From positions 24,425 to 88,424 of the forward strand of contig NZ_QEVW01000022.1 of assembly GCF_003287275.1 (NCBI RefSeq): 64,000 bases of DNA. The letters are read 5' to 3'. The stretch comes from Paenibacillus taichungensis. Lineage in GTDB: Bacteria > Bacillota > Bacilli > Paenibacillales > Paenibacillaceae. The position numbers were made by a program, and so were the translations under genes. The notes beneath the pieces are model-generated. The model was not told the origin of the DNA, did not search any database, and saw only the letters and a list, made by a program, of their open reading frames with translations. Below, piece by piece: positions 1 through 8,288 of the stretch (its first letter is position 1; each line of letters begins with the position of its first letter).

Positions 1-665
1 TAATTAGTTTTATAAGGAATGAATTTATAGTTTAATGCTCCTAAATCAGGCTCAGCTCCCATAAATTCAAAAGAAATACCATCTTTATATTTAGCTTTCA
101 AATCATTAAGTGGTCTTTTCAGAAACTTTTCGATATTAGTCTTATGATCAATACCACCGCTGAACCCTATTTTTATACACTCTCTCTCATTCTCTGAATG
201 CTTCTCTATTGCAACTTCTTTAATCAAAAGGGCAGGAGCATCTATAATAACTGCTCTTTTATTTACAAATGATTCATATTTCCTTTTAATATGAATATTA
301 TTAGTCAATAAGAAATCTGAATTATTTATAATTGTAATTATATTTTTTCTGACCATTTCAGTATTAAAATAGTCTTTACTAGTAGCATCTAGAGGAATAT
401 TCAATAAGTCATCATCCAGATAATATATTACTAATTTACCCAATCTCTTGCATTCCTTGATAATATCAAGTTCATAAGAATCTGCTGAACGGATACTAAT
501 TATGATATCAGCCTCCGCCAATATTTCCTTGGTAAGTTGAGCGGTTAAATAAAATTGAAAGTTAATAAACTGTTCATGTTGTAAATAATTCATAATTTCC
601 ACTATTCCAACCTTTGCAGATGGAATATCACCTAGACAGAATGCGACAACGTTTGTTAAACGCAT
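1..665 (-). CDS. Probable glycosyltransferase (partial, C-terminus beyond window)
   Basis: This reading frame opens with ATG at 665 and runs off the left edge after about 221 codons, so only the N-terminal part is present. The start directly abuts the stop of the upstream GNAT gene, so the two are almost certainly translated from one mRNA. The visible protein begins MRLTNVVAFCLGDIPSAKVG, then has a Rossmann-like strand with ISIRSADSYELDI and a run YYLDDDLLNIP. Around residue 170 a linker leads to KIGFSGGIDHKTNIEKF, which resembles the start of the second domain of GT-B glycosyltransferases. The DDDL motif is often seen in glycosyltransferases of O-antigen and surface polysaccharide clusters, but I cannot name the donor or acceptor. 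Context (rmlACD, DegT aminotransferase, GNAT) supports a role in building a polysaccharide repeat. The family call is moderate confidence. Confidence 0.55.
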   Translation of the reverse strand, partial: MRLTNVVAFCLGDIPSAKVGIVEIMNYLQHEQFINFQFYLTAQLTKEILAEADIIISIRSADSYELDIIKECKRLGKLVIYYLDDDLLNIPLDATSKDYFNTEMVRKNIITIINNSDFLLTNNIHIKRKYESFVNKRAVIIDAPALLIKEVAIEKHSENERECIKIGFSGGIDHKTNIEKFLKRPLNDLKAKYKDGISFEFMGAEPDLGALNYKFIPYKTN

Positions 666-1193
666 TTAAAAGTTCTCCTTAAACAAGGACATTTTAATAA
701 TTTCTTTACCATTGATTGAGTATCTTTCAGTTTCCAGGAAACCAGCCTTTTTATAAATTTTATGCGCTGTTACATTGTCTGTGATTACCTCTAAATATAT
801 TTCATCTAGCTCTAAAATTTGGAAACCGAATTTACATAAGTTAAGGGTGACAGCTAATCCTAAGCCTTTTCCACGAGTCGAGGGTTCGCCTATCAACAAT
901 CTACCAAATTCGGCTTTTTTTTTGTTTTTGTCATTATCAATATCATATAAGCCAAGCATCCCTACTCTTTTACCTGAATCTTCGAGATCTTTAACTATAA
1001 ACATAATATCATTTGTTTTCTGTAAATAGTTCTCAAACCATCTCTTTTGCTGATCCATATCAATATAATTATTAGTCAGAAAACTGGAGTGATTAAGAGG
1101 GGAGTTTCTCCATCCCCTCATCAACTCAATATCTGCTTCTGTCACTGGTGTTAAGATAAACTTATTATTTTTGATTACATAGTCGTGGTGCAT
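666..1193 (-). CDS. GNAT N-acetyltransferase, probable amino-sugar acetylation
   Basis: A 175-residue protein with a single GNAT (RimJ/RimL-type) fold. The acetyl-CoA pyrophosphate-binding loop is visible as RGKGLGLAVTLNLCKFGF near residues 107-124, preceded by the strand AEFGRLLIG and followed by the usual NVTAHKIYKKAGF C-terminal motif. The ATG at 1193 has a GGGGGG-type ribosome binding site about 6 bases upstream. The gene sits 13 bp after a DegT-family aminotransferase and directly before a glycosyltransferase. That pairing is typical of pathways that aminate a keto-sugar nucleotide and then N-acetylate it, such as WecE/WecD (dTDP-Fuc4NAc) or PseC/PseH. The substrate is inferred from context only; a protein N-terminal acetyltransferase cannot be excluded. 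Confidence 0.75.
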   Translation of the reverse strand: MHHDYVIKNNKFILTPVTEADIELMRGWRNSPLNHSSFLTNNYIDMDQQKRWFENYLQKTNDIMFIVKDLEDSGKRVGMLGLYDIDNDKNKKKAEFGRLLIGEPSTRGKGLGLAVTLNLCKFGFQILELDEIYLEVITDNVTAHKIYKKAGFLETERYSINGKEIIKMSLFKENF

Positions 1194-1206
1194 TTTTTGC
1201 CCCCCA

Positions 1207-2337
1207 TCACATACTTGTAAACTTCACTACGTGTTCGACTACTTTGTCTACATCACTCTTCTGCATTCTAAGATGCATTGGTAACGACAAAATCCGTTCA
1301 CTAATATAGTGAGAATTTGGACAAGTTCCTTTAGCATGAGAGTACATTCTATATTCTGTGTTGTCTCGGTAATGTACTCCGGGATAAATTTCAGATTCAT
1401 TTAAAGCAAGGAGGAGTTCATCCCTTTTATCAACTTTAATAACATAAAGATGTCGAGAGGAATCACATCCAGGAGCTACTTTAACTGATCTAATATTTTC
1501 ATGCCCTTCGAACCCTTGATCATACCAGAGAGCCAGTTGTTTACGATAAGCATTATCTTGATCCAGATACTTAAGTTGCACAAGACCAATTCCGGCCATA
1601 ATGGAATTTCCATGGTACTTGTAACCGACATGTTCAACGTCATACTTCCATTTATAAGCCCCTTTATCCGTAGATCTGGCATAAGTATCTTTGTTAATAC
1701 CCAGCCAAGTCAATTTACGACATAAATCATCGTTATCTTTATCCTTGAAACAAATCATACCAGAGTCTGCTGTAGGGAGATTTTTAACAGCTTGGAAAGA
1801 ATACACTACTACGTCTGCTTCTCCACCTGGGATCTTTCCGTTTAGTCTGGTACCTGCCATATGAGCTGCATCTAAAATAAGTGCCAGATCATATTTTTTA
1901 CAAAGTTCAACAATTTCAAGATATCTCCCGGTATTTCCACCAATACCTACAAATAATATCGCTTTAGTCTTATCCGTGATTTTAGCTTCCACATCTCTAG
2001 GATCAAGACACATATATTCATCTACATCAGCAAATACTGGTTTTAAATCCTCATACAGAATAGCATGGTTAGTGGATACAAAAGTTAGTGGTGTTGTGAT
2101 AACCTCAGCATCATCTCCCCATTCCTTCTGCATCTTCAGAATCTTAAATGCTAAACCGAGTCCTACAGTCGCAGAATTCAAAAAATGGGCATTCTCCAGT
2201 CCAGTGTACTCTTTCCACTTTTCTTCGAGTTGCACGGTTTTAAAACCTAAACCTGTCCAGCCTTTTTCTAGACACTCACGAATCTCCTCTAAACATTCTT
2301 CAACTCTAAATGTAGGCATAAATAATTGAATAGACAT
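1207..2337 (-). CDS. DegT/DnrJ/EryC1/StrS family sugar aminotransferase
   Basis: A PLP-dependent nucleotide-sugar aminotransferase of about 376 residues. The PLP-anchoring aspartate lies in LILDAAHMAGT, and the Schiff-base lysine in VVVYSFQAVKNLPTADSG. The N-terminal stretch WTGLGFKTVQLEEKW is also typical. I place the start at ATG 2337 (MSIQLFMPTF) because AAGGAGAG lies about 10 bases upstream. A longer frame reaching to 2391 would overlap rmlD and has no comparable ribosome site. The gene follows rmlD by 22 bp and precedes the GNAT gene by 13 bp, all on the same strand. Members transfer an amino group, usually from glutamate, to a 3- or 4-keto-6-deoxy sugar nucleotide. With rmlA in the operon, a dTDP-linked substrate is the simplest guess, but this is inference. 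Confidence 0.85.
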   Translation of the reverse strand: MSIQLFMPTFRVEECLEEIRECLEKGWTGLGFKTVQLEEKWKEYTGLENAHFLNSATVGLGLAFKILKMQKEWGDDAEVITTPLTFVSTNHAILYEDLKPVFADVDEYMCLDPRDVEAKITDKTKAILFVGIGGNTGRYLEIVELCKKYDLALILDAAHMAGTRLNGKIPGGEADVVVYSFQAVKNLPTADSGMICFKDKDNDDLCRKLTWLGINKDTYARSTDKGAYKWKYDVEHVGYKYHGNSIMAGIGLVQLKYLDQDNAYRKQLALWYDQGFEGHENIRSVKVAPGCDSSRHLYVIKVDKRDELLLALNESEIYPGVHYRDNTEYRMYSHAKGTCPNSHYISERILSLPMHLRMQKSDVDKVVEHVVKFTSM

Positions 2338-2359
2338 ACTATATAATCTCTCCTTGTTG

Positions 2360-3196
2360 TTATTCGATAAAAAAGCTATGAAGCGCTTCACTGAAGTGTC
2401 TCAACTGTCGTTTATTGCGAATAAAGTTTGAATTGTCCAAGGCAGAGTATTTTGGCCGCCTAGCTCTTGTCGGGTATTTCTCTGATGACACTGGACATAT
2501 TTCACTGTGCTTGAACTGTTTAACTTCAGCTATCAACTTGGCAAATTCGTACCACGAGGTAATTCCCGTATTAGTAATATGATACGTTCCGTATGGACAT
2601 CCAATAAGCTCGAGTAGTGACTCCGATAAATCTACCGTATAAGTTGGCGAGCCCCATTGATCATCTACTACATTCAAGATTTTTGCGTCCCCTAAAATAT
2701 TCTTTACGATTGTATCAGGGAAACATTTTCCTCCCTTTCCAAACAACCAAGAAGTTCTAACAATATAATAATTTTCATAATTAGACTTGAGAATATCTTC
2801 AGCTAGCATTTTAGATCTACCATATACATTAATTGGTTTACGATCATCATTTTCTCTATACGGGATGTTACTATGGCCATCGAAAACATAATCTGTACTT
2901 ATAAAGACAATGATTGGTTGTAGTTCTCTTACGCTCTCTATAAGATTATACATACTGAGACTATTTACATTATAGGCTTGTAAAGGATCGTCTTCGACCT
3001 GATCAACATTTGTAATTCCAGCTGAATGAATGACTACTTCCGGTTTATATTTTTCTATAGCTGCCTTAAGGGAACTAAGATCAGTTATATCACACTCTTG
3101 TTTTGGTGTTCTTACTACTTGGTGTCCCTCTAATTTAAATTGACGGTAAATTTCTTGTCCGAGCAATCCGAATCCACCTAGTATTAACACTCTCAA
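2360..3196 (-). CDS. rfbD: dTDP-4-dehydrorhamnose reductase
   Basis: Catalyses the last step of dTDP-L-rhamnose synthesis, NAD(P)H-dependent reduction of dTDP-4-dehydro-L-rhamnose. The N-terminal nucleotide-binding loop GGFGLLGQE and the short-chain-dehydrogenase YxxxK pair in PINVYGRSKMLAE are visible, with STDYVFDG just before it. Length (278 residues) is normal for RmlD. A TTG at 3214 opens the longest frame, but TTG at 3196 (MRVLILGG) is better placed because AAAGGGAG lies 7 bases upstream and the glycine loop then starts at the usual position. The order rmlA-rmlC-rmlD on minus suggests one transcript. No rmlB (dTDP-glucose 4,6-dehydratase) lies between them or elsewhere in the window, so that enzyme must be encoded elsewhere. 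Confidence 0.93.
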   Translation of the reverse strand: MRVLILGGFGLLGQEIYRQFKLEGHQVVRTPKQECDITDLSSLKAAIEKYKPEVVIHSAGITNVDQVEDDPLQAYNVNSLSMYNLIESVRELQPIIVFISTDYVFDGHSNIPYRENDDRKPINVYGRSKMLAEDILKSNYENYYIVRTSWLFGKGGKCFPDTIVKNILGDAKILNVVDDQWGSPTYTVDLSESLLELIGCPYGTYHITNTGITSWYEFAKLIAEVKQFKHSEICPVSSEKYPTRARRPKYSALDNSNFIRNKRQLRHFSEALHSFFIE

Positions 3197-3220
3197 GTTC
3201 TCACTCCCTTTCAAGACTTT

Positions 3221-3760
3221 CTAACTCAAAGGTTTCCAATTTGCATCTTTGTCCGAAAGAGAAGGTTGAACTAATCCGTCTAAAGGCCATTGAATTCCTA
3301 ATTTTGGATCATTCCAGAGAAGCCCTGACTCATGCCCTGGATCGTAAAAGTGTGTGCATTTGTATGAAAACACAGCAACATCAGAAAGCACAAGAAAGCC
3401 GTGTGCAAAGCCTTCGGGAATAAAAAACTGTTTACGATTGGTGCCCGAAAGGTTGATACCGTGCCATTTTAGAAATGTTGGGGAGCCCTTTCGAAGATCA
3501 ACTGCTACATCATATACTTCTCCCTCAAGAACCCGAACCAGTTTCCCTTGTGGATTCCTGGTCTGGTAGTGCATTCCCCTCAAGACACCTTTTTTAGACA
3601 TAGACTGGTTGTCTTGAACAAAGGATACGCTGATCCCGTTTTTCTTAAACTCCTCTTCATGATATGTTTCCATAAAATAACCTCGTTCATCACCAAACAA
3701 CTTAGGTTCAACTATAACTAAGCCCTCAATATCGATTTGAGTAAACTTAAAGTTCCCCAT
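3221..3760 (-). CDS. rfbC: dTDP-4-dehydrorhamnose 3,5-epimerase
   Basis: Converts dTDP-4-keto-6-deoxy-D-glucose to dTDP-4-keto-L-rhamnose, feeding RmlD. The 179-residue length and cupin-type motifs fit RmlC: GDERGYFMETY at the N-terminus, QDNQSMSKKGVLRGMHYQ (the HYQ histidine is the catalytic base), VAVDLRKGSPTF, and FFIPEGFAHGF. The ATG at 3760 has a perfect AGGAGG six bases upstream. It lies 16 bp downstream of rmlA and 24 bp upstream of rmlD, consistent with co-transcription. Confidence 0.95.
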   Translation of the reverse strand: MGNFKFTQIDIEGLVIVEPKLFGDERGYFMETYHEEEFKKNGISVSFVQDNQSMSKKGVLRGMHYQTRNPQGKLVRVLEGEVYDVAVDLRKGSPTFLKWHGINLSGTNRKQFFIPEGFAHGFLVLSDVAVFSYKCTHFYDPGHESGLLWNDPKLGIQWPLDGLVQPSLSDKDANWKPLS

Positions 3761-3776
3761 TCTCTACCTCCTCAAA

Positions 3777-4646
3777 TTAGCTAAGATTATAAATATCCAT
3801 TAAATACTGGCCATATTGAGTCTTTAACAAAGGTTGAGCAAGTTGGACGAGATCATCCTTGGAGATATAACCCATTCGAAAAGCAATCTCCTCAATACAT
3901 GAAATGTATAGACCTTGCCTTTTTTGGATTGCTTCCACAAAGTTACTTGCTTCAAGCAATGATTCATGTGTTCCGGTATCAAGCCAAGCCATTCCCCTGC
4001 CCATCAGCTCAACTTTAAGTTGTTCCCTGTATTTATATTCTTCTATTACGGAAGTTATCTCTAATTCCCCCCTCGCTGAAGGAATTACTTTGGAGGCTAT
4101 GTTCGCTACATCTCCATCAAAGAAATATAAACCCGGCACTGCATAATTTGATTTTGGAACAGCTGGTTTCTCTTCTATGGAAACTACATTATTGTTCTCA
4201 TCAAACTCTACAACCCCATATGCTGTTGGGTCTTTTACATTACAGCCGAAAATCAGTGCTCCTTCTTTTAATTCAGCAGCTCTATGTAAGGTTTGACTAA
4301 ACCTTTGACCGTAAAAAATGTTATCACCAAGTACCATCGCTACGGGTTCATTATTAATAAAATTCTCACCAATAATAAAAGCCTCAGCTAAACCTCTAGG
4401 TTCATTTTGGATTTGATATTTAAAGTCCATCCCAAGTTGACTACCGTCCCCAAGCAATTGAGTAAAGAAAGGAAGATCTCTAGGTGTTGATATGATTAGA
4501 ATTTCTCTTATTCCTGCCAACATTAGGACGGATAAAGGATAATAAATCATGGGCTTATCATAAATAGGAAGCATCTGTTTTGAAACAGCCCTAGTTAGTG
4601 GATAAAGTCTAGTTCCAGATCCTCCAGCCAAAATAATACCTTTCAT
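3777..4646 (-). CDS. rfbA: Glucose-1-phosphate thymidylyltransferase
   Basis: Makes dTDP-glucose from glucose-1-phosphate and dTTP, the entry step to dTDP-rhamnose and other dTDP-deoxysugars. The protein (289 residues, usual for RmlA) starts MKGIILAGGSGTRLYPLT, the nucleotidyltransferase signature, followed by VSKQMLPIYDKPMIYYPL and the metal-binding LGDNIFYG. ATG 4646 is preceded by AAGGGTGTG, a moderate ribosome site. It is the first gene of the minus-strand sugar operon and is divergent from the Wzy-like gene; the 125-bp gap between them must hold both promoters. An 11-bp palindrome GAGAAATTCTC (4692-4702) lies in that gap. Confidence 0.95.
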   Translation of the reverse strand: MKGIILAGGSGTRLYPLTRAVSKQMLPIYDKPMIYYPLSVLMLAGIREILIISTPRDLPFFTQLLGDGSQLGMDFKYQIQNEPRGLAEAFIIGENFINNEPVAMVLGDNIFYGQRFSQTLHRAAELKEGALIFGCNVKDPTAYGVVEFDENNNVVSIEEKPAVPKSNYAVPGLYFFDGDVANIASKVIPSARGELEITSVIEEYKYREQLKVELMGRGMAWLDTGTHESLLEASNFVEAIQKRQGLYISCIEEIAFRMGYISKDDLVQLAQPLLKTQYGQYLMDIYNLS

Positions 4647-4771
4647 TTTTACACACCCTTAAAACTAGAATAGTAATTCAACTTTTATGTTGAGAAATTC
4701 TCTTGTATATCTCTTATCAGTATACTTATGCTAAAATATTGTCGTATCTACAAGAAAAGGAGAATGAAACC

Positions 4772-7237
4772 TTGTCGAATCCAGTATACGGGAAACAAAT
4801 GAAAACGTCGAGTAAAGCTACGGCCAATTCGGCATCGATGCTCCTGTGGTCATTGTCCATAGGGCTTATCTTATTTTTACTCTGGTCCTCTTTCCAAGTT
4901 GCGTTATTTAATGGGCAATTGCTCCAATACGAGGGCCCCATTTATTGGGCAGTTGTAATTTCAACCCTACTATTCGTTATTTGGGCAGCTGCCTCTTTCA
5001 AGTACATGAAACTAGAAACACAACAAGATTGGCTCAAAATCGCGGTGATATTACTGCCACTCACCTACATCTTGTCACTCATCAGTGCAGCATCTGAATA
5101 TTTGGCAGTCAACATGATCCTCATCCAATGCATGTATGCCATGATCTTTGTAATGGCTATGTATCTGCTCAAAAACAACAAAATCAATCATATTATACAA
5201 TCTTCCTTAATAGGGATTGCATATGTAATTGTCGGATTTGGGTTGTTAAACTGGCTGGGGGCCTTTAGTTTCGCAGGCAAGCTTGTCGGGTGGTTCTCGG
5301 CCGGCGTCGTGAATGGAGTCTATAACCAAGCCATATGGAACGATTCAAACGGTCCACGGCTTGCATCGGTGTTTCAGTATCCCAATACATACGCCGCTTT
5401 CCTGATGGCATTTCTGTTTATTACCATTTTTAGTATGACCCGTTCCAAAAAAGGGTACATGCAGCTTCTACATGGTTTCATGCTTGTGCCGATCATCCTG
5501 TCCCTACTGTTGACGCTCTCCCGGACGGGGCTTGTCATGCTTCCGATTGTGTTTATTATTCTTTTGCTCCTGTTGAAACCTGCAAAGCAAATTTTGTGGT
5601 TTATCAATTGTGGAGTAGCAGGAATCGGTACACTTATCGTTTTATATCCGATAAATACAGCTGGACTAGAAGTACAAAAGCAATACTCTGGCTCACTCGC
5701 AGCCAAGGGTTGGATTTATCTGATTGTTTCATCCATAGTTATGGCGTTGTTATGTTGGGTTATCCAGCGCTGGATTGCACCTCGCCTCGAGGGCAGACTT
5801 CAATCCTGGTCAGATCGGAAAGGGTCCAGTTTATGGATTCCACTAGGCTCCGTCGTTCTCACCGTCATTGTTGCCGTGCTTCTGCTCGGTACCAGCGTTC
5901 GCAACATTTTGCCAGACAGCATTAGTACGCGACTTGAAAATATCAATTTCCAACAGCACAGTGTACTCGAGCGGATTACGTTTTATAAAGATGCCACGAA
6001 ACTATTCGCAGACTACCCGATCATTGGTGCGGGTGGTGGAGCATGGACCACCTTGTATGAGAAGTATCAGAACAATCCTTATGTCAGTGCCCAAGCACAC
6101 AACTTCTTCATGCAGTACCTCGTTGAGGTTGGAATCGTTGGATTTATTATCTTTATGACATTCATACTCTTTGTTTTCTATCAATATGTACGTAGCTATG
6201 TAAAAAGGAGTGAGGAAGAACGCGAATCTCATTTTGTGTACTTCATCCTGTCCATGTCTATCCTGGTACTGAGTGTCCTTGATTTCAATATGAGTTATGT
6301 CTTTATTGGAATGCTTGTTTTCCTTGGTCTCGGGGGAATGGCTGCTGCGATAGATCCTAAGCCGCTGCGTCGATTAAAGCTCAGTGAATCCACAGCACGT
6401 GGAATCTACAGCGCGATTGCCGGAGTAGCTGTAATTCTCCTACTCATTATATCTGTTCGCTTCCTGCAAGCTAACCATTATGCTTTCGAAGCAAAAGAAG
6501 TAGCTCAAGTTAGCCAGGACTTCCAGGAGATCAAAGCTCCACTCGATAAAGATCTTTCGATTCGCAGCACACATACAGATTCGTTGCTGATGCTTTCTTC
6601 CCTTTATCAACAGGGCTATCAACAGACACAAGATGACCAGTTCTATACGGTTTCTGTAGAGTTGCTTCAACGTGGTCTTGAAGCAGAACCATTTAATAAG
6701 GGCATCGTTAAGCAACTCATGAGCTTATACGAATTGAAGGATGAATCAGACCAAGCCTATGCTCTCCAAAAAGAGTATGCTGCCAACTACATCTGGGATA
6801 TGGATTGGTACGAGACGCTTATCAGCCGCTCGTTCGATCTCGGATATCAGGCACTTGGACAAGGCGATACAGCTAAGAAGGAATCCTACTTCACTTCGGG
6901 TTTGGATGCTTACCAACATGTTGTTGATGGCGTAGAGCATCTGAAGACTCTCCCTGAAGGACAGCTTCAAGGAGAGCCATTTGAGCTCACTCCAACAATG
7001 ATTCTGAATACAGGGAAAATGAAATACATGCTAAATGATTCCGTCGGAGCTGTAACTATTCTTAAGGGTGGAATTGCTGAGGATCTGTCCGATGCGACCA
7101 ACCGTGAAATTGCTCGTTGGTACCTTGCCGCTCTGACGAAAGAGGGACAACAGGATCAAGCGGTGTATGATAAATTGATCGCTGTTGCACCTAATGAATC
7201 TGACGAGATTAAACAGATTGCTGAACTGAACTTCTAA
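4772..7237 (+). CDS. O-antigen ligase/polymerase-like membrane protein with C-terminal TPR region
   Basis: An integral membrane protein of about 821 residues with roughly a dozen hydrophobic helices in its first 560 residues, then a soluble helical tail. The large extracytoplasmic loop contains LFADYPIIGAGGGAW and AQAHNFFMQYLVEVGIVGF, the signature of the Wzy/WaaL (Wzy_C) family that polymerises or ligates polysaccharide units. The tail (from about residue 600) has paired helices such as LLQRGLEAEPFNKGIVKQL, TPR-like. TTG 4772 is chosen as start because AAAAGGAG lies about 9 bases upstream; a frame extends to another TTG at 4703 without a clear ribosome site. A possible promoter is TTCTCT (4698-4703), 17 bp, TATACT (4721-4726). 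It is divergent from rmlA, so it likely works on the same polysaccharide, with a perfect terminator just after it. Confidence 0.82.
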   Translation: MSNPVYGKQMKTSSKATANSASMLLWSLSIGLILFLLWSSFQVALFNGQLLQYEGPIYWAVVISTLLFVIWAAASFKYMKLETQQDWLKIAVILLPLTYILSLISAASEYLAVNMILIQCMYAMIFVMAMYLLKNNKINHIIQSSLIGIAYVIVGFGLLNWLGAFSFAGKLVGWFSAGVVNGVYNQAIWNDSNGPRLASVFQYPNTYAAFLMAFLFITIFSMTRSKKGYMQLLHGFMLVPIILSLLLTLSRTGLVMLPIVFIILLLLLKPAKQILWFINCGVAGIGTLIVLYPINTAGLEVQKQYSGSLAAKGWIYLIVSSIVMALLCWVIQRWIAPRLEGRLQSWSDRKGSSLWIPLGSVVLTVIVAVLLLGTSVRNILPDSISTRLENINFQQHSVLERITFYKDATKLFADYPIIGAGGGAWTTLYEKYQNNPYVSAQAHNFFMQYLVEVGIVGFIIFMTFILFVFYQYVRSYVKRSEEERESHFVYFILSMSILVLSVLDFNMSYVFIGMLVFLGLGGMAAAIDPKPLRRLKLSESTARGIYSAIAGVAVILLLIISVRFLQANHYAFEAKEVAQVSQDFQEIKAPLDKDLSIRSTHTDSLLMLSSLYQQGYQQTQDDQFYTVSVELLQRGLEAEPFNKGIVKQLMSLYELKDESDQAYALQKEYAANYIWDMDWYETLISRSFDLGYQALGQGDTAKKESYFTSGLDAYQHVVDGVEHLKTLPEGQLQGEPFELTPTMILNTGKMKYMLNDSVGAVTILKGGIAEDLSDATNREIARWYLAALTKEGQQDQAVYDKLIAVAPNESDEIKQIAELNF

Positions 7238-7280
7238 CAAAAAAAGTGTTCTAATGATTCTATTAATAATATTTCACACT

Positions 7281-7316
7281 AAAAAAGGTTTGCCCTAGAT
7301 GGGCAAACCTTTTTTT
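7281..7316. terminator. Bidirectional intrinsic terminator
   Basis: A 15-bp perfect inverted repeat (AAAAAAGGTTTGCCC at 7281-7295 and its complement at 7301-7315) with a TAGAT loop, flanked by A and T runs. It lies between the convergent Wzy-like gene and galU and can serve both. Confidence 0.93.
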
Positions 7317-7337
7317 CTCTAATCCTTTTGAAGCACG

Positions 7338-8216
7338 CTAATTCGACGACACGATCTTCTTCAAGTAATCAAGTAAATCATCCCTAAGATCCGGGCGCTG
7401 AAGAGCATAATGAATCGTGGTTTCAATAAAACCAAGTTTCTCCCCAACATCATGACGCAGGCCGTCGAAGTGATAGGCGAGAATCTGTCGTTGGTCATTC
7501 AGACGGGACAAGGCATCGGTTAACTGGATTTCGCCGCCCACGCCCGCAGACTGCTGGCCAAGGATATCGAAGATGTCCGGCGTCAGAATATAACGTCCCA
7601 TAATCGCCAGATTGGAAGGTGATTCTTCCGTCTTCGGTTTCTCGATCAGACGACGTGCGCGGAATACACGATTGTCAGTCGGAGAGAGCAGCTCCCCGTC
7701 CACAATTCCGTAACGTGAGACCTCGCTCCAATCGACTGGCTGTACCCCTACAATCGGAGATTGCAATTCATCATAGACTTCGATCATTTGCTGAAGACAA
7801 GGATGATTGGACTCTACGATGTCATCCCCCAGTAGCACGGCAAATGGTTCGTTTCCGATAAACTTGCGGGCACACCAGATGGCGTGTCCAAGACCCTTCG
7901 GCTCCTTTTGACGGATATAATGGATGTCTGCCATCTCGGAGGGCTTGCGGACTTCGTTCAGCAGATCCCATTTCTGTTTCCCGGCCAGATTCTGCTCCAG
8001 CTCGAATGAGTAGTCAAAGTGATCCTCGATGGCCCGTTTACCTTTACCTGTTACGATAATAATATCCTCAATGCCTGAAGCCACGGCTTCTTCAATAATG
8101 TATTGAATCGTTGGTTTATCGACGATGGGCAGCATTTCCTTGGGCATCGCCTTCGTGGCAGGCAGAAACCGGGTACCCAGCCCGGCCGCCGGAATAATTG
8201 CTTTGCGAATACGCAC
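7338..8216 (-). CDS. galU: UTP-glucose-1-phosphate uridylyltransferase
   Basis: Forms UDP-glucose from UTP and glucose-1-phosphate, a precursor for glucolipids, teichoic-acid decoration and exopolysaccharide (GtaB role in bacilli). The 292-residue protein begins with the signature KAIIPAAGLGTRFLPATKAM followed by PKEMLPIVDKPTIQYI; VLLGDDIV and the sugar-binding GVGGEIQLTDAL are also present. The start is GTG at 8216, supported by AGAAGGAG about 10 bases upstream. It lies 72 bp behind the SNF2 helicase gene on the same strand, near the polysaccharide genes, which suits its role as nucleotide-sugar supplier. Confidence 0.95.
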   Translation of the reverse strand: MRIRKAIIPAAGLGTRFLPATKAMPKEMLPIVDKPTIQYIIEEAVASGIEDIIIVTGKGKRAIEDHFDYSFELEQNLAGKQKWDLLNEVRKPSEMADIHYIRQKEPKGLGHAIWCARKFIGNEPFAVLLGDDIVESNHPCLQQMIEVYDELQSPIVGVQPVDWSEVSRYGIVDGELLSPTDNRVFRARRLIEKPKTEESPSNLAIMGRYILTPDIFDILGQQSAGVGGEIQLTDALSRLNDQRQILAYHFDGLRHDVGEKLGFIETTIHYALQRPDLRDDLLDYLKKIVSSN

Positions 8217-8288
8217 GCTAAATCCGCTCCTTCTGATGGCGAAATAATTATATATGAAATGAAAAGAGTGCTCATTGGCCAGACTTCA

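Noticed and set aside
4703..4771. N-terminal extension of the Wzy-like protein from TTG 4703
   Set aside because: It lies over the likely promoter and lacks a ribosome site; TTG 4772 has AAAAGGAG properly spaced.
7031..7240. Small frames on minus within the Wzy-like gene
   Set aside because: Shadow frames without ribosome sites or recognisable features.
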